Assembly: GCA_020628015.1 (NCBI GenBank)
Contig: JAHDFT010000002.1
Coordinates: 1-32,696 of the forward strand
Direction: 5' to 3'
DNA length: 32,696 nt
Origin: Bacteroidota bacterium
GTDB taxonomy: Bacteria > Bacteroidota > Bacteroidia > Chitinophagales > UBA2359
Shown: one piece after another, positions 17,673 through 25,567 of the stretch
Layout: each line of letters opens with the position of its first letter
Numbering within the stretch: the stretch's first letter is position 1
Program-made: the position numbers and the translations under genes
The notes under the pieces: generated by a model
The model's database searches: none
What the model saw: the letters and a program-made list of their open reading frames with translations, nothing else
Told to the model about the DNA's origin: nothing

Positions 17673-17741
17673 TAATCCATAACTGGTTTGATCATTCTTT
17701 CGCCTTATGTCTATCTGGCACTTGTAAAAATATGTTGAACA

Positions 17742-18134
17742 ATGGAAGCAGTTGCAAGACTTAGAAACTATCCAACTTCTCCACGAAAAATGAGATTGGT
17801 TGCAGACTTAATTCGTGGTAAAAAAGTAGAGGATGCTTTAAATATTCTCAAATTTACTCGCAAACATGCGGCAAAGCCCCTTGAAAAGTTATTGCTATCC
17901 GCAATAGCCAACTGGGAAGCTAAAAACGCAGGTTTAAGTCTTGATGAAGGACTTTATGTGAAGAAAATTTTTGTTGACGGTGCCAGAACCTTAAAACGTT
18001 TTCGTCCTGCACCCTTCGGAAGAGCACACAGAATTCGTAAGCGTTCTAATCACGTGACAATTATTGTCGATAGCAGAGCGCCACAAACAGCCGAAGTTGC
18101 TCAAGAAGAGCAAGTTGACACTAACGAAGAATAA
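17742..18134 (+). CDS. rplV: 50S ribosomal protein uL22
   Basis: 50S protein whose beta-hairpin lines the exit tunnel opposite L4 (macrolide region). It has 130 aa against 110 in E. coli; the extra length is an acidic C-terminal tail ([14 protein letters not shown]) after the conserved [16 protein letters not shown] hairpin. Early segments [25 protein letters not shown] are typical. The tail probably sits on the solvent surface. Confidence 0.96.
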   Translation: MEAVARLRNYPTSPRKMRLVADLIRGKKVEDALNILKFTRKHAAKPLEKLLLSAIANWEAKNAGLSLDEGLYVKKIFVDGARTLKRFRPAPFGRAHRIRKRSNHVTIIVDSRAPQTAEVAQEEQVDTNEE

Positions 18135-18155
18135 ATTTAATCAATAAGCATATAT

Positions 18156-18199
18156 AGTGAATAAAGAAACATTAAAATAAATAATGTACTAGATTCACT
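18156..18199 (+). other. two-tier stem-loop in the rplV-rpsC spacer
   Basis: AGTGAAT (18156-18162) pairs with ATTCACT (18193-18199), enclosing ACATTA (18169-18174) paired with TAATGT (18182-18187) around a 7-nt loop. It starts 21 nt after the rplV stop and fills about half of the 84-nt spacer. Confidence 0.5.
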
Positions 18200-18218
18200 A
18201 AAGCTAACCAAACGAAAT

Positions 18219-18959
18219 ATGGGACAGAAAGTAAATCCAATTGCCAACAGACTTGGCTATATACGTGGATGGGAATCTAATTGGTTCGCAACTCAAGTAG
18301 ATTTCGCTGATAAATTAATTGAGGATGAAAAAATTAGAGAATACCTACACGCACGTATTAATAAAGGTGGTATTTCTCGAATTATTATCGAAAGAACTCT
18401 GAAAAGAATTACAATCACTATACATACTTCAAGACCAGGTGTAATCATTGGAAAAGGAGGTGGACAGGTTGATAGTATTAGAGAGGAGTTAAAAAAGCTG
18501 ACTGGAAAAGAGGTGCAAATCAATATTGCAGAGATTCGCAAGCCAGACCTAGACGCTAATATTGTTGCCGAAAATATTGCCAAGCAATTAGAGGCTAGAA
18601 TTAGCTTTAGAAGAGCTGCAAAGATGGCAGTAGCTAATACTATGCGAATGGGAGCTGAAGGAATCAAGGTGAAAGTCTCTGGAAGATTAGGAGGAGCAGA
18701 AATGGCAAGATCTGAAGAATATAAGGATGGAAGAATTCCATTACATACCTTCAGAGCAAATATAGATTACGCTTTGAAAGAAGCAAATACAATCTATGGA
18801 AAAATTGGAGTTAAAGTGTGGATTTGCAAAGGAGAAATCTTAGGAAAAGTAGACCTTGCTCCACAAGCTCCTACAAAAGGACGAAGAAGAGGCGGAAATA
18901 ATGACAGAAGAGATCGAAGAAGAGGAGATCGTCGTGGTGGCGGTGGTAATAGAAAATAA
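18219..18959 (+). CDS. rpsC: 30S ribosomal protein uS3
   Basis: 30S protein at the mRNA entry channel with helicase-like function, 246 aa (E. coli 233). The KH domain GxxG motif reads VIIGKGGG (75-82). The C-terminal domain is complete up to LGKVDLAP, then an added tail (about 222-246) is rich in Arg, Gly and Asp ([21 protein letters not shown]). The tail resembles RGG-type RNA-binding extensions and would lie on the solvent side. The start MGQKVNPI is canonical. Confidence 0.97.
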   Translation: MGQKVNPIANRLGYIRGWESNWFATQVDFADKLIEDEKIREYLHARINKGGISRIIIERTLKRITITIHTSRPGVIIGKGGGQVDSIREELKKLTGKEVQINIAEIRKPDLDANIVAENIAKQLEARISFRRAAKMAVANTMRMGAEGIKVKVSGRLGGAEMARSEEYKDGRIPLHTFRANIDYALKEANTIYGKIGVKVWICKGEILGKVDLAPQAPTKGRRRGGNNDRRDRRRGDRRGGGGNRK

Positions 18960-19014
18960 AATTACCTAACAACACCAATTGGACACTCATTTTTTTATTT
19001 AATTATTATCAGTA

Positions 19015-19037
19015 CACTCATCTTGTTTGAGGGAGTG
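19015..19037 (+). other. small stem in the rpsC-rplP spacer
   Basis: CACTC and GAGTG pair (5 bp, 13-nt loop), 22 nt before rplP. The octamer ACACTCAT occurs twice in this spacer (18983-18990 and 19014-19021). Weak on its own. Confidence 0.25.
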
Positions 19038-19059
19038 AACTAGTATTAAATTGTTTCCC

Positions 19060-19482
19060 ATGTTACAACCGAAAAGAACCAAGTATAGAAAGATGCAAAA
19101 AGGTAGAATGAAAGGAAATGCTCACAGAGGCTCATCCTTAGCATTCGGTTCTTTTGGACTAAAAGCACTAGATTCTTGTTGGTTAACCAATCGCCAAATC
19201 GAGGCAGCAAGGGTCGCTTTAACCAGATATATGAAAAGGGAAGGTAAAGTGTGGATTAGAGTCTTTCCTGATAAACCAGTTACCGCTAAACCATTAGAAG
19301 TAAGGATGGGTAAAGGTAAAGGTGCACCTAGTCATTGGGTTGCTGTAGTAAAACCTGGAAAAATTGTCTTTGAACTAGAAGGGGTGCCAATTGAAGTAGC
19401 CCAAGAAGCTTTAAGACTAGCAGCGCAAAAACTTCCTGTAAAGACAAAAATGGTGGTTAGAAGAGATTATGTTGCAGAATAG
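19060..19482 (+). CDS. rplP: 50S ribosomal protein uL16
   Basis: Late-assembling 50S protein near the A-site tRNA elbow, 140 aa (E. coli 136). I start at ATG 19060, giving [19 protein letters not shown], the family N-terminus; the TTG three codons upstream is not needed. [20 protein letters not shown] and [20 protein letters not shown] are conserved. Its stop is followed at once by AAATACTGTATTTTTC, a small A/T hairpin with a T-rich 3' side. Confidence 0.97.
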   Translation: MLQPKRTKYRKMQKGRMKGNAHRGSSLAFGSFGLKALDSCWLTNRQIEAARVALTRYMKREGKVWIRVFPDKPVTAKPLEVRMGKGKGAPSHWVAVVKPGKIVFELEGVPIEVAQEALRLAAQKLPVKTKMVVRRDYVAE

Positions 19483-19515
19483 AAATACTGTATTTTTCTA
19501 TAAATCTACATCTCA

Positions 19516-19616
19516 AGGATGTTAATTAAATCAAGTAGAGAAAACAATTTCTAACCTAGTATTCAAGTAAAAAACTTGTACCATTAGTAACAAATAAAAA
19601 GTAAATTGAACATCCT
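19516..19616 (+). other. long-range stem in the rplP-rpmC spacer
   Basis: AGGATGTTAATT (19516-19527) pairs with AATT (19604-19607) and AACATCCT (19609-19616) around one bulged G: 12 bp enclosing 76 nt. That interior contains CAAGT-AAAAA-ACTTG, a small perfect hairpin. The 187-nt spacer is otherwise A/T-rich without a clear promoter. Confidence 0.45.
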
Positions 19617-19669
19617 AATTATGCTCAATTTGATTGCTAACTGTTACTTAATATAAATCCATTAGAACA

Positions 19670-19885
19670 ATGGCCAAGAAAAAGAAAATAGATTATAGTG
19701 ATCTTTCTCAAGAAGAGTTGTTAGAAAATATTGAAGAGGAAACAGCTCGATTACAGAAAATGCGATTCAACCATGCAATTTCTGTTTTGGAGGATACTAG
19801 TAACTTAAAAGTTACTAAAAAAGAAATCGCTAGAATGAAAACAGAATTGAGAGCTAGAGAAATTGAGGCTAGTAAGAGTAAATAG
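19670..19885 (+). CDS. rpmC: 50S ribosomal protein uL29
   Basis: Small helical 50S protein at the tunnel exit next to L23, 71 aa (E. coli 63). Two helices separated by a turn are evident: SDLSQEELLENIEEETARLQ, then the second from NLKVTKKEIARMKTELRAREIE. The N-terminus has a short lysine run. rpsQ follows after only 30 nt, but even this gap holds an 8-bp inverted repeat. Confidence 0.93.
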   Translation: MAKKKKIDYSDLSQEELLENIEEETARLQKMRFNHAISVLEDTSNLKVTKKEIARMKTELRAREIEASKSK

Positions 19886-19888
19886 AAT

Positions 19889-19911
19889 AATTAAAATACT
19901 AATTTTTAATT
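19889..19911 (+). other. stem-loop in the rpmC-rpsQ gap
   Basis: AATTAAAA and TTTTAATT form a perfect 8-bp A/T stem with a 7-nt loop, 4 nt after the rpmC stop and 5 nt before the rpsQ ATG. Confidence 0.35.
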
Positions 19912-19915
19912 AATT

Positions 19916-20173
19916 ATGTCTGAAAGAAATCTTCGTAAACAACGTATTGGGATAGTGACCAGTAATAAGATGGAAAAATCCATCACTATATCTGTAGAGC
20001 GTAGGCTTAAACACCCTGTATACGGTAAGTTCGTTAAGAAAACCAAAAAATACCTTGCACATGATGAAGATAATCAGTGCAATATAGGGGATACAGTTAG
20101 AATCATGGAAACTAGACCTTTAAGCAAACGTAAGAGATGGCGGCTTGTTGAAATCTTAGAGCGAGCTAAATAA
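19916..20173 (+). CDS. rpsQ: 30S ribosomal protein uS17
   Basis: OB-fold protein binding 16S helices 7 and 11 and needed for early 30S assembly, 85 aa (E. coli 84). Conserved parts are [55 protein letters not shown] and a basic end. Its start directly follows the small rpmC-rpsQ hairpin, and a 203-nt spacer with two larger stems follows it. Confidence 0.96.
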   Translation: MSERNLRKQRIGIVTSNKMEKSITISVERRLKHPVYGKFVKKTKKYLAHDEDNQCNIGDTVRIMETRPLSKRKRWRLVEILERAK

Positions 20174-20185
20174 TATAGCTAATAT

Positions 20186-20234
20186 CACAAAAAAACAAGA
20201 AGAGTGTTTTACATACGCTTAAATTGTTTTTGTG
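20186..20234 (+). other. stem-loop after rpsQ
   Basis: CACAAAAAAACAA (20186-20198) pairs with TTGTTTTTGTG (20224-20234): 11 bp with a 2-A bulge. Inside, AAG/CTT with further imperfect pairs extends the stem. It begins 12 nt after the rpsQ stop. Confidence 0.45.
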
Positions 20235-20248
20235 TTCTCTAAAAAAAA

Positions 20249-20288
20249 ACTCATATTACTATTTATAATGAATAAATAGTCCATGAGT
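20249..20288 (+). other. 15-bp two-part hairpin before rplN
   Basis: ACTCAT/ATGAGT (20249-20254 with 20283-20288) and ACTATTTAT/ATAAATAGT (20258-20266 with 20272-20280) stack across a 3/2-nt internal loop, closing on a 5-nt loop. All 15 pairs are Watson-Crick. Confidence 0.55.
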
Positions 20289-20376
20289 CTGAATAATTTC
20301 AATTCAATCATTTCATTTAGCGTTTAGCTCGTGTATTAAGTCTTTGTTGACGACATTGACAAAAATATATAAAGTC

Positions 20377-20745
20377 ATGATACAACAAGAATCAAGAATC
20401 AAAGTTGCAGATAATTCGGGTGCAAAAGAGGCTTTGTGCATTCGCGTACTAGGAGGGTCCAAACGACGATACGCAGGTGTTGGGGACGAAGTAGTTGTAA
20501 CTGTTAAGGAAGCCTTACCTTCTGGGAATATAAAAAAAGGAACTGTTTCTAAAGCGGTAGTGGTGAGAACCAAAAAACAAATCCGTAGAAAAGATGGTAC
20601 TTATATTTGTTTCGATGATAATGCAGTCGTATTAATTACTCGAGACGGAGATCCGAGAGGTACTAGGATTTTTGGCCCAGTTGCCAGAGAGCTTAGGGAT
20701 AAAGGATATTCAAGAATTGTTTCACTAGCACCAGAAGTATTATAA
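20377..20745 (+). CDS. rplN: 50S ribosomal protein uL14
   Basis: Subunit-interface protein contacting 16S helix 14 (bridge B8), 122 aa (E. coli 123). I start at ATG 20377 ([18 protein letters not shown]), since the upstream TTG at 20344 would add eleven unrelated residues. Family segments include [29 protein letters not shown] and [13 protein letters not shown]. rplX follows after 47 nt. Confidence 0.97.
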   Translation: MIQQESRIKVADNSGAKEALCIRVLGGSKRRYAGVGDEVVVTVKEALPSGNIKKGTVSKAVVVRTKKQIRRKDGTYICFDDNAVVLITRDGDPRGTRIFGPVARELRDKGYSRIVSLAPEVL

Positions 20746-20773
20746 TAAATACTAAATTAATCAGGTGCATTTT

Positions 20774-20791
20774 ACAAATTATTACATTTGT
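20774..20791 (+). other. stem-loop abutting the rplX start
   Basis: ACAAAT and ATTTGT form a perfect 6-bp stem with a 6-nt loop, ending one base before the rplX ATG. It could influence initiation, though it is thermodynamically weak. Confidence 0.3.
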
Positions 20792-20792
20792 C

Positions 20793-21146
20793 ATGGGTAA
20801 GTTCAAGAAACAACCGCAACAAAAACGATTTCGACCAAAATTTCATGTTAAGAAAGGAGATACTGTAGTAGTCCTTTCTGGTGAGAGTAAAGGTGAAGAG
20901 GGTAGAGTATTAAAAGTGTTCTATAGAACAGGTAAAGCTATTGTAGAAGGTGTGAATATCGTTACTAAACATGCGAAACAGTCTGCCGAGAATCCACAAG
21001 GAGGAATTCTTAAGCAAGAAGCTCCTATCTATCTTTCCAAATTGATGGTGGTAGACAAAAGTGGTCAACCTAGTCGAGTAGGACGTAGAAGGGAAGGTAA
21101 TAAAATTGTTAGATACGCTAAAAAATCTGGTCAAATCTTAGACTAA
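20793..21146 (+). CDS. rplX: 50S ribosomal protein uL24
   Basis: Assembly-initiating 50S protein near the tunnel exit, 117 aa (E. coli 104). The KOW motif is visible as [25 protein letters not shown]. It also has [12 protein letters not shown] and [10 protein letters not shown]. rplE begins one base after its stop, so translation of the pair is very likely coupled. Confidence 0.96.
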   Translation: MGKFKKQPQQKRFRPKFHVKKGDTVVVLSGESKGEEGRVLKVFYRTGKAIVEGVNIVTKHAKQSAENPQGGILKQEAPIYLSKLMVVDKSGQPSRVGRRREGNKIVRYAKKSGQILD

Positions 21147-21147
21147 A

Positions 21148-21714
21148 ATGAAATACGTACCAAGACTTAAAACCAAATATACCAACGAGGTCGTGCCTAA
21201 GTTAATCGAAAAATTCGATTACAAAACAATTATGCAAGTTCCTCGTCTGCAAAAGATTTGCTTGAATCAAGGAATTGGAGCTGCTACTGCTGATAAAAAG
21301 TTGATAGATACAGCTGTCAAAGAATTAAGCTTGATTGCAGGACAAAAAGCAGTACCTACGATGGCTAAGAAATCCGTTTCTAACTTTAAACTAAGAGAGG
21401 GAATGCCTATCGGTGCAAGGGTAACGCTAAGAGGAGAAAGAATGTGGGAATTTTTAGATAGACTGTTAGCGGTGGCTCTTCCTAGGGTTCGTGACTTTAG
21501 AGGAATCAACGATAAGAGTTTTGACGGAAGAGGCAACTACTCTATGGGAGTATTAGAGCAAATTATATTTCCTGAAATTGATTTGGATAAAATCAATAAG
21601 ATTCAAGGAATGGATATAACTTTTGTTACCTCTGCTCCAACTGATGCAGAAGCCTATGAATTACTTAGTTTACTAGGTATGCCTTTCAAAAATAAGGTAA
21701 GTTTACAACAATAA
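21148..21714 (+). CDS. rplE: 50S ribosomal protein uL5
   Basis: 5S rRNA-binding protein of the central protuberance, 188 aa (E. coli 179). Conserved segments are [52 protein letters not shown], the loop [20 protein letters not shown] and a C-terminal MPF. The 1-nt gap from rplX and the 23-nt gap to rpsN make this one of the compact parts of the cluster. In E. coli the S8 repressor site lies at the rplE start; I see no clear equivalent here. Confidence 0.97.
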   Translation: MKYVPRLKTKYTNEVVPKLIEKFDYKTIMQVPRLQKICLNQGIGAATADKKLIDTAVKELSLIAGQKAVPTMAKKSVSNFKLREGMPIGARVTLRGERMWEFLDRLLAVALPRVRDFRGINDKSFDGRGNYSMGVLEQIIFPEIDLDKINKIQGMDITFVTSAPTDAEAYELLSLLGMPFKNKVSLQQ

Positions 21715-21737
21715 TTTTCTTTCAAGATTAGTATATT

Positions 21738-22007
21738 ATGGCTAAAACTTCGATGATCGCTAGGGAAAAAAAGCGTAAAAAGCTAGTAAAAAAGTATGCT
21801 GCTAAACGTGCAAAACTAAAGGCAGAAGGGGATTATGAAGCACTAGACAAATTGCCTAGAAATGCATCTCCAATAAGATTGCACAATCGCTGTCGCTTAA
21901 CTGGAAGACCTAAAGGATACATGAGATTCTTTGGTATATCTCGTGTTAAGTTTAGAGATTTAGCTTCTAATGGTAAAATTCCTGGTGTAACTAAAGCAAG
22001 TTGGTAA
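21738..22007 (+). CDS. rpsN: 30S ribosomal protein uS14, zinc-free form
   Basis: 30S head protein, 89 aa. The conserved core [35 protein letters not shown] is present, but only one cysteine remains. The two CxxC pairs of the short zinc-binding S14 are therefore absent, and this is the longer zinc-independent (C-minus) type. With L36 and S4 also lacking zinc ligands, the ribosome encoded here appears largely independent of zinc for these proteins. A 267-nt spacer with a promoter candidate follows. Confidence 0.96.
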   Translation: MAKTSMIAREKKRKKLVKKYAAKRAKLKAEGDYEALDKLPRNASPIRLHNRCRLTGRPKGYMRFFGISRVKFRDLASNGKIPGVTKASW

Positions 22008-22025
22008 TAATATAATAGAAGTAAA

Positions 22026-22070
22026 ATTCTATAGAATAAATTAAGCCCTTTAAAAGGATTACTATAGAAT
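22026..22070 (+). other. stem-loop after rpsN
   Basis: ATTCTATAG (22026-22034) and CTATAGAAT (22062-22070) form a perfect 9-bp stem, with an inner CCTT/AAGG mini-stem. It begins 19 nt after rpsN and lies just upstream of the rpsH promoter candidate, so it could separate two transcripts. No T-run follows. Confidence 0.5.
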
Positions 22071-22098
22071 AGAGTTACTAATTCTCAATTATTATTAT

Positions 22099-22107
22099 TA
22101 ATTTTGC
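22099..22107 (+). promoter_or_regulatory. candidate internal promoter for rpsH
   Basis: TAatTTTGC followed by ACTCGCATTTTTATA matches the -7 and initially transcribed sequence at the rpsL promoters (TTTGCAC, then CGC-like, then T-rich). A clear -33 TTG is missing. It would give a leader of about 160 nt. Confidence 0.5.
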
Positions 22108-22168
22108 ACTCGCATTTTTATAAAATGCATTTATAAAATAATAGAAAAGGTAAAATACTCAATACGGC

Positions 22169-22243
22169 AATAGCTTATTATATTGATTATTTACCCCTCA
22201 TCAAATCCAATATATATAATATAAGCAGGCTTGATGAGCTATT
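22169..22243 (+). other. structured rpsH leader
   Basis: CTCATCAA (22197-22204) pairs with TTGATGAG (22231-22238), and AATAGCT (22169-22175) with AGCTATT (22237-22243). The two pairings share two bases, so they stack or compete. TATATTG/CAATATA offers a further alternative. The structure ends 31 nt before the rpsH ATG, a plausible place for autoregulation by S8. Confidence 0.45.
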
Positions 22244-22274
22244 TTTACTAAAGAATACTCTATAATAGAATATT

Positions 22275-22682
22275 ATGTCAGCTATAACTGATCCTATAGG
22301 CGATTTCCTGACGCGTGTGCGTAATGCGATCATGGCGCAGCATAGAATTGTTGAGATTCCTGCATCTAAAATCAAAAAACGTATTACTGAAATACTTTAT
22401 GAGAAAGGATACATCTTCAGATATAAATTTGAAGATACACCTAATGGACAAGGTGTAATCAAAATTGCACTAAAATACGATCCAGTAACTAAAATTCCTG
22501 CAATTACTAAATTGCAAAGATATAGCAAGCCTGGATTAAGAAAGTATAAGGGATCTGATGAAATTCCAAGGGTGAAAAATGGACTCGGAATTGCTATCGT
22601 ATCTACTTCCAAAGGTGTGATGACAGATAAAGAAGCTCGAAAGGAAAATGTAGGTGGAGAGGTATTATGTCTTGTCTACTAA
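22275..22682 (+). CDS. rpsH: 30S ribosomal protein uS8
   Basis: Central 30S assembly protein binding 16S helix 21, 135 aa (E. coli 130). Recognisable parts are [16 protein letters not shown] at the N-terminus, [35 protein letters not shown] and the final GGEVLCLVY. In E. coli S8 represses the spc operon by binding an rRNA-like mRNA site. Here rpsH has its own promoter candidate and a structured leader. The CTACT/AGTAG repeat spans its stop codon. Confidence 0.97.
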   Translation: MSAITDPIGDFLTRVRNAIMAQHRIVEIPASKIKKRITEILYEKGYIFRYKFEDTPNGQGVIKIALKYDPVTKIPAITKLQRYSKPGLRKYKGSDEIPRVKNGLGIAIVSTSKGVMTDKEARKENVGGEVLCLVY

Positions 22683-22744
22683 TATAAAAAGTAGTCAACT
22701 AATCCTACAAAAAAGTAAGGAACGAGTATAAGTAAATTGAATTG

Positions 22745-22763
22745 TGGTAGAAAAAATCTACCA
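22745..22763 (+). other. stem-loop 1 in the rpsH-rplF spacer
   Basis: TGGTAGA and TCTACCA form a perfect 7-bp stem with an A5 loop. Confidence 0.45.
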
Positions 22764-22770
22764 TATTTTG

Positions 22771-22799
22771 AATGAAAAAGTAATGTTTACTATTTCATT
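22771..22799 (+). other. stem-loop 2 in the rpsH-rplF spacer
   Basis: AATGAAA/TTTCATT and AGTAA/TTACT stack across one A/A mismatch (12 bp) on a TGT loop, 29 nt before the rplF ATG. The T-rich sequence after it (TTGATAG) is too short for a terminator. Confidence 0.5.
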
Positions 22800-22828
22800 T
22801 TGATAGTTAAATTGAAAATTACCAAACC

Positions 22829-23386
22829 ATGTCTCGTATAGGTAAATTACCCATTCCAATTCCAAGTGGTATTGATGTAAAAGTAGATAAAGATACACAT
22901 ATTGTTACTGTTAAAGGTAAGAAGGGTGAGTTGAAGCAAAAAATAAGCCCTAGTATTGGTATTGATATTGAAGATGGAGAACTTAAAGTGACAAGAAGCT
23001 CTGAGCTTAAGAAAGATCGAGCAATGCACGGACTTTATCGATCTTTAATCAATAATATGATTAAAGGTGTTTCTGAAGGTTATAAATTGGAGTTAGAACT
23101 GGTTGGGGTTGGATATCGTGCCAATAATAAAGGTCAAGTGCTAGAACTACAAGTAGGCTATTCACATCCAATTTATTTTGTTGTGCCTAATGAAGTTAAA
23201 GTGAGTACTGAAATGGTTAAAGGAAAGAATCCATTGGTTACTTTAGAAAGTATTGATAAACAATTGGTTGGACAAGTTGCAGCTAAAATTCGATCCTTCA
23301 GAAAACCAGAACCATATAAAGGTAAAGGTATCAAGTTTGTAGGAGAAGAGTTGAGGAGAAAAGCAGGTAAGACTGCTTCTAAGTAA
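22829..23386 (+). CDS. rplF: 50S ribosomal protein uL6
   Basis: 50S protein near the factor-binding site and sarcin-ricin loop, 185 aa (E. coli 177). It has [14 protein letters not shown], the segment [24 protein letters not shown] and the C-terminal signature [22 protein letters not shown]. The spacing to rplR is 34 nt, with a short TAAAATATTTTA palindrome in between. rplF-rplR-rpsE form a compact trio. Confidence 0.97.
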   Translation: MSRIGKLPIPIPSGIDVKVDKDTHIVTVKGKKGELKQKISPSIGIDIEDGELKVTRSSELKKDRAMHGLYRSLINNMIKGVSEGYKLELELVGVGYRANNKGQVLELQVGYSHPIYFVVPNEVKVSTEMVKGKNPLVTLESIDKQLVGQVAAKIRSFRKPEPYKGKGIKFVGEELRRKAGKTASK

Positions 23387-23420
23387 TCTTTGTTTATCGT
23401 TTTTAAAATATTTTAGGGTT

Positions 23421-23768
23421 ATGCCTTCAAAAAAGCAAATAAGAAGACAGAAAATTCGGTATAAAATCCGTAATAAGATTTCTGGAAATAGTGATCGACC
23501 AAGATTAGCAGTATTCAGAAGTAATAAATATATTTACGCACAGATTATTGACGATCAAAAGGGTCATACAATTGTTTCCGTTTCTTCCAGAAAAGTAAGT
23601 GCTGATGGAACAAAAGAAGCAATTTCTAAAGAAGTGGGTAAAGCATTGGCCGAAAAAGCAGTAGCTATTGGTGTAAAATCTGTAGTTTTTGATAGAGGTG
23701 GTTACCTTTACCACGGGAGAGTCAAAGCACTCGCTGATGGAGCAAGAGAAGGTGGATTGGTATTCTAA
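23421..23768 (+). CDS. rplR: 50S ribosomal protein uL18
   Basis: 5S rRNA-binding protein of the central protuberance, 115 aa (E. coli 117). It shows the basic N-terminus [14 protein letters not shown], then [20 protein letters not shown] and the typical end [24 protein letters not shown]. It sits 34 nt after rplF and 32 nt before rpsE with no strong hairpin in the second gap. Confidence 0.97.
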   Translation: MPSKKQIRRQKIRYKIRNKISGNSDRPRLAVFRSNKYIYAQIIDDQKGHTIVSVSSRKVSADGTKEAISKEVGKALAEKAVAIGVKSVVFDRGGYLYHGRVKALADGAREGGLVF

Positions 23769-23800
23769 TATAATAATTTAAAAATACGACATTACTCGTT

Positions 23801-24319
23801 ATGGCAAAAGTTAATGTTAAAAGAGTTAAAGCTAGTGATCTTGAGCTGAAGCACAAAGTGGTAAACGTCAATCGAGTTGCTAAGGTAACTAAAGGGGGTA
23901 GAACTTTTAGTTTTGCAACTATTGTAGTTGTTGGAGATGGTGAAGGAATCGTAGGGCATGGTTTAGGGAAAGCAAGAGAAGTAACAGAGTCGATTGATAA
24001 AGGGAAAGATGATGCAATGAAAAATCTTGTGCAGGTGAATGTGCGAAATGGGGCAATTCCTCATGAGCAATATGCTAAGTATGGTGCAGCAAAAGTATTA
24101 CTTCGACCAGCTTCTAAAGGTTCTGGGGTAATTGCAGGAGGTGCGATGAGGGCCGTTTTGGAGAGTGCAGGCGTTAAAAATGTTATTGCAAAATCATTAG
24201 GGTCTTCCAATCCGCATAATGTTGTTAAAGCAACAATAAAAGCTTTACAATTGATGCGTGATCCTATTACCGTTGCAAAACAAAGAGGAATTACTTTAGA
24301 TCAAGTATTTAACGGATAA
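23801..24319 (+). CDS. rpsE: 30S ribosomal protein uS5
   Basis: 30S body protein contributing to translational accuracy and mRNA entry, 172 aa (E. coli 167). The double-stranded-RNA-binding-like N-terminal domain shows [23 protein letters not shown] and [11 protein letters not shown]. The C-terminal part shows [25 protein letters not shown]. Nine nucleotides after its stop a 14-bp hairpin begins, one of the strongest in the cluster. Confidence 0.97.
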   Translation: MAKVNVKRVKASDLELKHKVVNVNRVAKVTKGGRTFSFATIVVVGDGEGIVGHGLGKAREVTESIDKGKDDAMKNLVQVNVRNGAIPHEQYAKYGAAKVLLRPASKGSGVIAGGAMRAVLESAGVKNVIAKSLGSSNPHNVVKATIKALQLMRDPITVAKQRGITLDQVFNG

Positions 24320-24327
24320 TAAGATAA

Positions 24328-24359
24328 AGGAAGTGTTTAGTTACAACTAAACACTTCTT
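24328..24359 (+). other. 14-bp stem-loop after rpsE
   Basis: GAAGTGTTTAGT (24330-24341) pairs perfectly with ACTAAACACTTC (24346-24357) on a TACA tetraloop, extended by a G-U and an A-T pair. It is terminator-like in position and stem strength, but only TTC and A/T-mixed sequence follows. Confidence 0.6.
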
Positions 24360-24401
24360 CAATTATATATTATTCTTTAAAAATCATATACAACTATATA
24401 C

Positions 24402-24466
24402 TTTACTACATGAGGAAATAGGTATGGTGCTTTTCCAAAGCTTATACGTTAAAAAGTTGTAGTAAA
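24402..24466 (+). other. nested hairpin upstream of rpmD
   Basis: TTTACTAC (24402-24409) pairs with GTAGTAAA (24459-24466), enclosing GTAT/ATAC (24422-24425 with 24444-24447) and GCTTT/AAAGC (24429-24433 with 24437-24441). It ends 19 nt before the rpmD ATG. The TACTAC/GTAGTA arm pair recurs before secY and rpmJ. Confidence 0.5.
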
Positions 24467-24485
24467 ATATTTCAATACTAGAATC

Positions 24486-24665
24486 ATGGCTAAAGTCAGA
24501 GTTACACAGAAAAAGAGTAAAATTGATAGACCTAAAAGGCAAAAAGCTACGCTTGAAGCTCTAGGACTACGCAAGATAAATATGTCTGTGGAGCATGAAC
24601 TTACCCCGCAAGTTGAGGGTATGATTAATAAAGTCAAACATTTAGTAACAGTAGAACATTTATAA
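24486..24665 (+). CDS. rpmD: 50S ribosomal protein uL30
   Basis: Small 50S protein, 59 aa (E. coli 59). Reading from ATG 24486 gives MAKVRVTQKKSKIDRPKRQK, then ATLEALGLRKINMSVEHE and a C-terminal GMINKVKHLVTVEH, the standard L30 pattern of one basic strand, a helix and a final strand. It lies between rpsE and rplO as expected. rplO begins two bases after its stop (TAATA ATG), so the pair is probably coupled. Confidence 0.95.
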   Translation: MAKVRVTQKKSKIDRPKRQKATLEALGLRKINMSVEHELTPQVEGMINKVKHLVTVEHL

Positions 24666-24667
24666 TA

Positions 24668-25123
24668 ATGAGTGTACTAAGTAATCTGAAACCAGCAAAA
24701 GGTTCTGTCAGAAAAAATAAGCGAAGAGCAAGAGGACAAGGTTCAGGATCTGGTGGAACCGCTAGTCGTGGACATAAAGGGGCTAAGTCAAGATCTGGAT
24801 ACTCTAAAAAGAGAGCTCATGAAGGTGGACAAACACCTATTCAAATGCGTTTACCTAAAAGGGGATTCAATAATCCTACTAGAGTAGCATATGTGGCACT
24901 GAATTTGGAAAAAGTACAGTATCTAGCCGAAAAGCATGACCTTTCAGAGATCTCGTTTGAAAAAATGAGAGAACTTAGATTGGTGAAAAAGACAGATCGA
25001 GTAAAAGTATTAGGAAAAGGAGAACTAAAAAGACCTTTAAATATTACTTTACATGCTTTTAGCGAGACTGCTAAAAAAGCAATTGAAGAGGCAGGCGGAA
25101 CAGCTTCTATTATAGGAGGGTAA
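24668..25123 (+). CDS. rplO: 50S ribosomal protein uL15
   Basis: Late-assembly 50S protein with a long RNA-threading N-terminus, 151 aa (E. coli 144). The Gly/Arg-rich arm shows RARGQGSGSGGTASRGHKG and RSGYSKKRAHEGGQTPIQMRLPKRGF. The globular end includes KVLGKGELKRPLNITLHAFSETAKKAIEEAGG. It is coupled to rpmD and followed by the longest spacer in the cluster (444 nt) before secY. Confidence 0.97.
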   Translation: MSVLSNLKPAKGSVRKNKRRARGQGSGSGGTASRGHKGAKSRSGYSKKRAHEGGQTPIQMRLPKRGFNNPTRVAYVALNLEKVQYLAEKHDLSEISFEKMRELRLVKKTDRVKVLGKGELKRPLNITLHAFSETAKKAIEEAGGTASIIGG

Positions 25124-25223
25124 GCAGATTGTATCAATAATTATACATAATTAGGAGAATAGCATTATTACTATCTCTAGTAGATTATTATTGTTTTACA
25201 ATTTCTTCCGAAAAATTTATGCT

Positions 25224-25253
25224 GAAATTTAAATAATCAAGCATTTAAATTTC
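25224..25253 (+). other. 11-bp stem-loop in the rplO-secY spacer
   Basis: GAAATTTAAAT and ATTTAAATTTC are perfect inverted arms around an 8-nt loop. The stem is A/T-rich. Confidence 0.5.
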
Positions 25254-25283
25254 TCTGTAAAACGCTGTTCAATGTAGGATGAA

Positions 25284-25311
25284 AAAAGTTAGCTTTGTCG
25301 AGCTAACTTTT
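25284..25311 (+). terminator. terminator-like hairpin upstream of secY
   Basis: AAAAGTTAGCT (25284-25294) and AGCTAACTTTT (25301-25311) form a perfect 11-bp stem with a 6-nt loop; the 3' arm ends in T4, then CGG. The A-tract/T-tract stem is typical of intrinsic terminators, though the U-tail is short. It may end or attenuate rplO transcription before secY. Confidence 0.55.
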
Positions 25312-25385
25312 CGGATCTTTACTTTCGATATACTTTTTTGAGACCTTCGATTTAAATTGATAATGTGATTATAGTGCAATTTTAG

Positions 25386-25393
25386 GATATTTG
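25386..25393 (+). promoter_or_regulatory. weak secY promoter candidate
   Basis: GATATTTG differs from TAnnTTTG at the first base and has the same form as the infA candidate. TTG at 25357-25359 is 26 nt upstream, longer than ideal. It would follow the terminator-like hairpin and give a leader of about 165 nt. Confidence 0.3.
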
Positions 25394-25460
25394 TATCTTA
25401 AAATTCAATACAAAACACAACAATATTTTCGAGAGGTCTTTCCAGCAGTCGCTGACTAAC

Positions 25461-25476
25461 TACTACTAATGTAGTA
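25461..25476 (+). other. TACTAC-TAAT-GTAGTA hairpin in the secY leader
   Basis: Perfect 6-bp stem with a tetraloop. Around it, ACCTTCG (25344-25350) can pair with CGAAGGT (25491-25497), while the overlapping AGACCT (25342-25347) can instead pair with AGGTCT (25435-25440). Two mutually exclusive folds are therefore possible. Confidence 0.4.
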
Positions 25477-25567
25477 AAATTCATGCGAAGCGAAGGTTCA
25501 GAAAGCCCACTACAACTTATGGTTTAGTGTGGTAATTCATTGAGTGTATCAGTCAATTTTATTTCTT

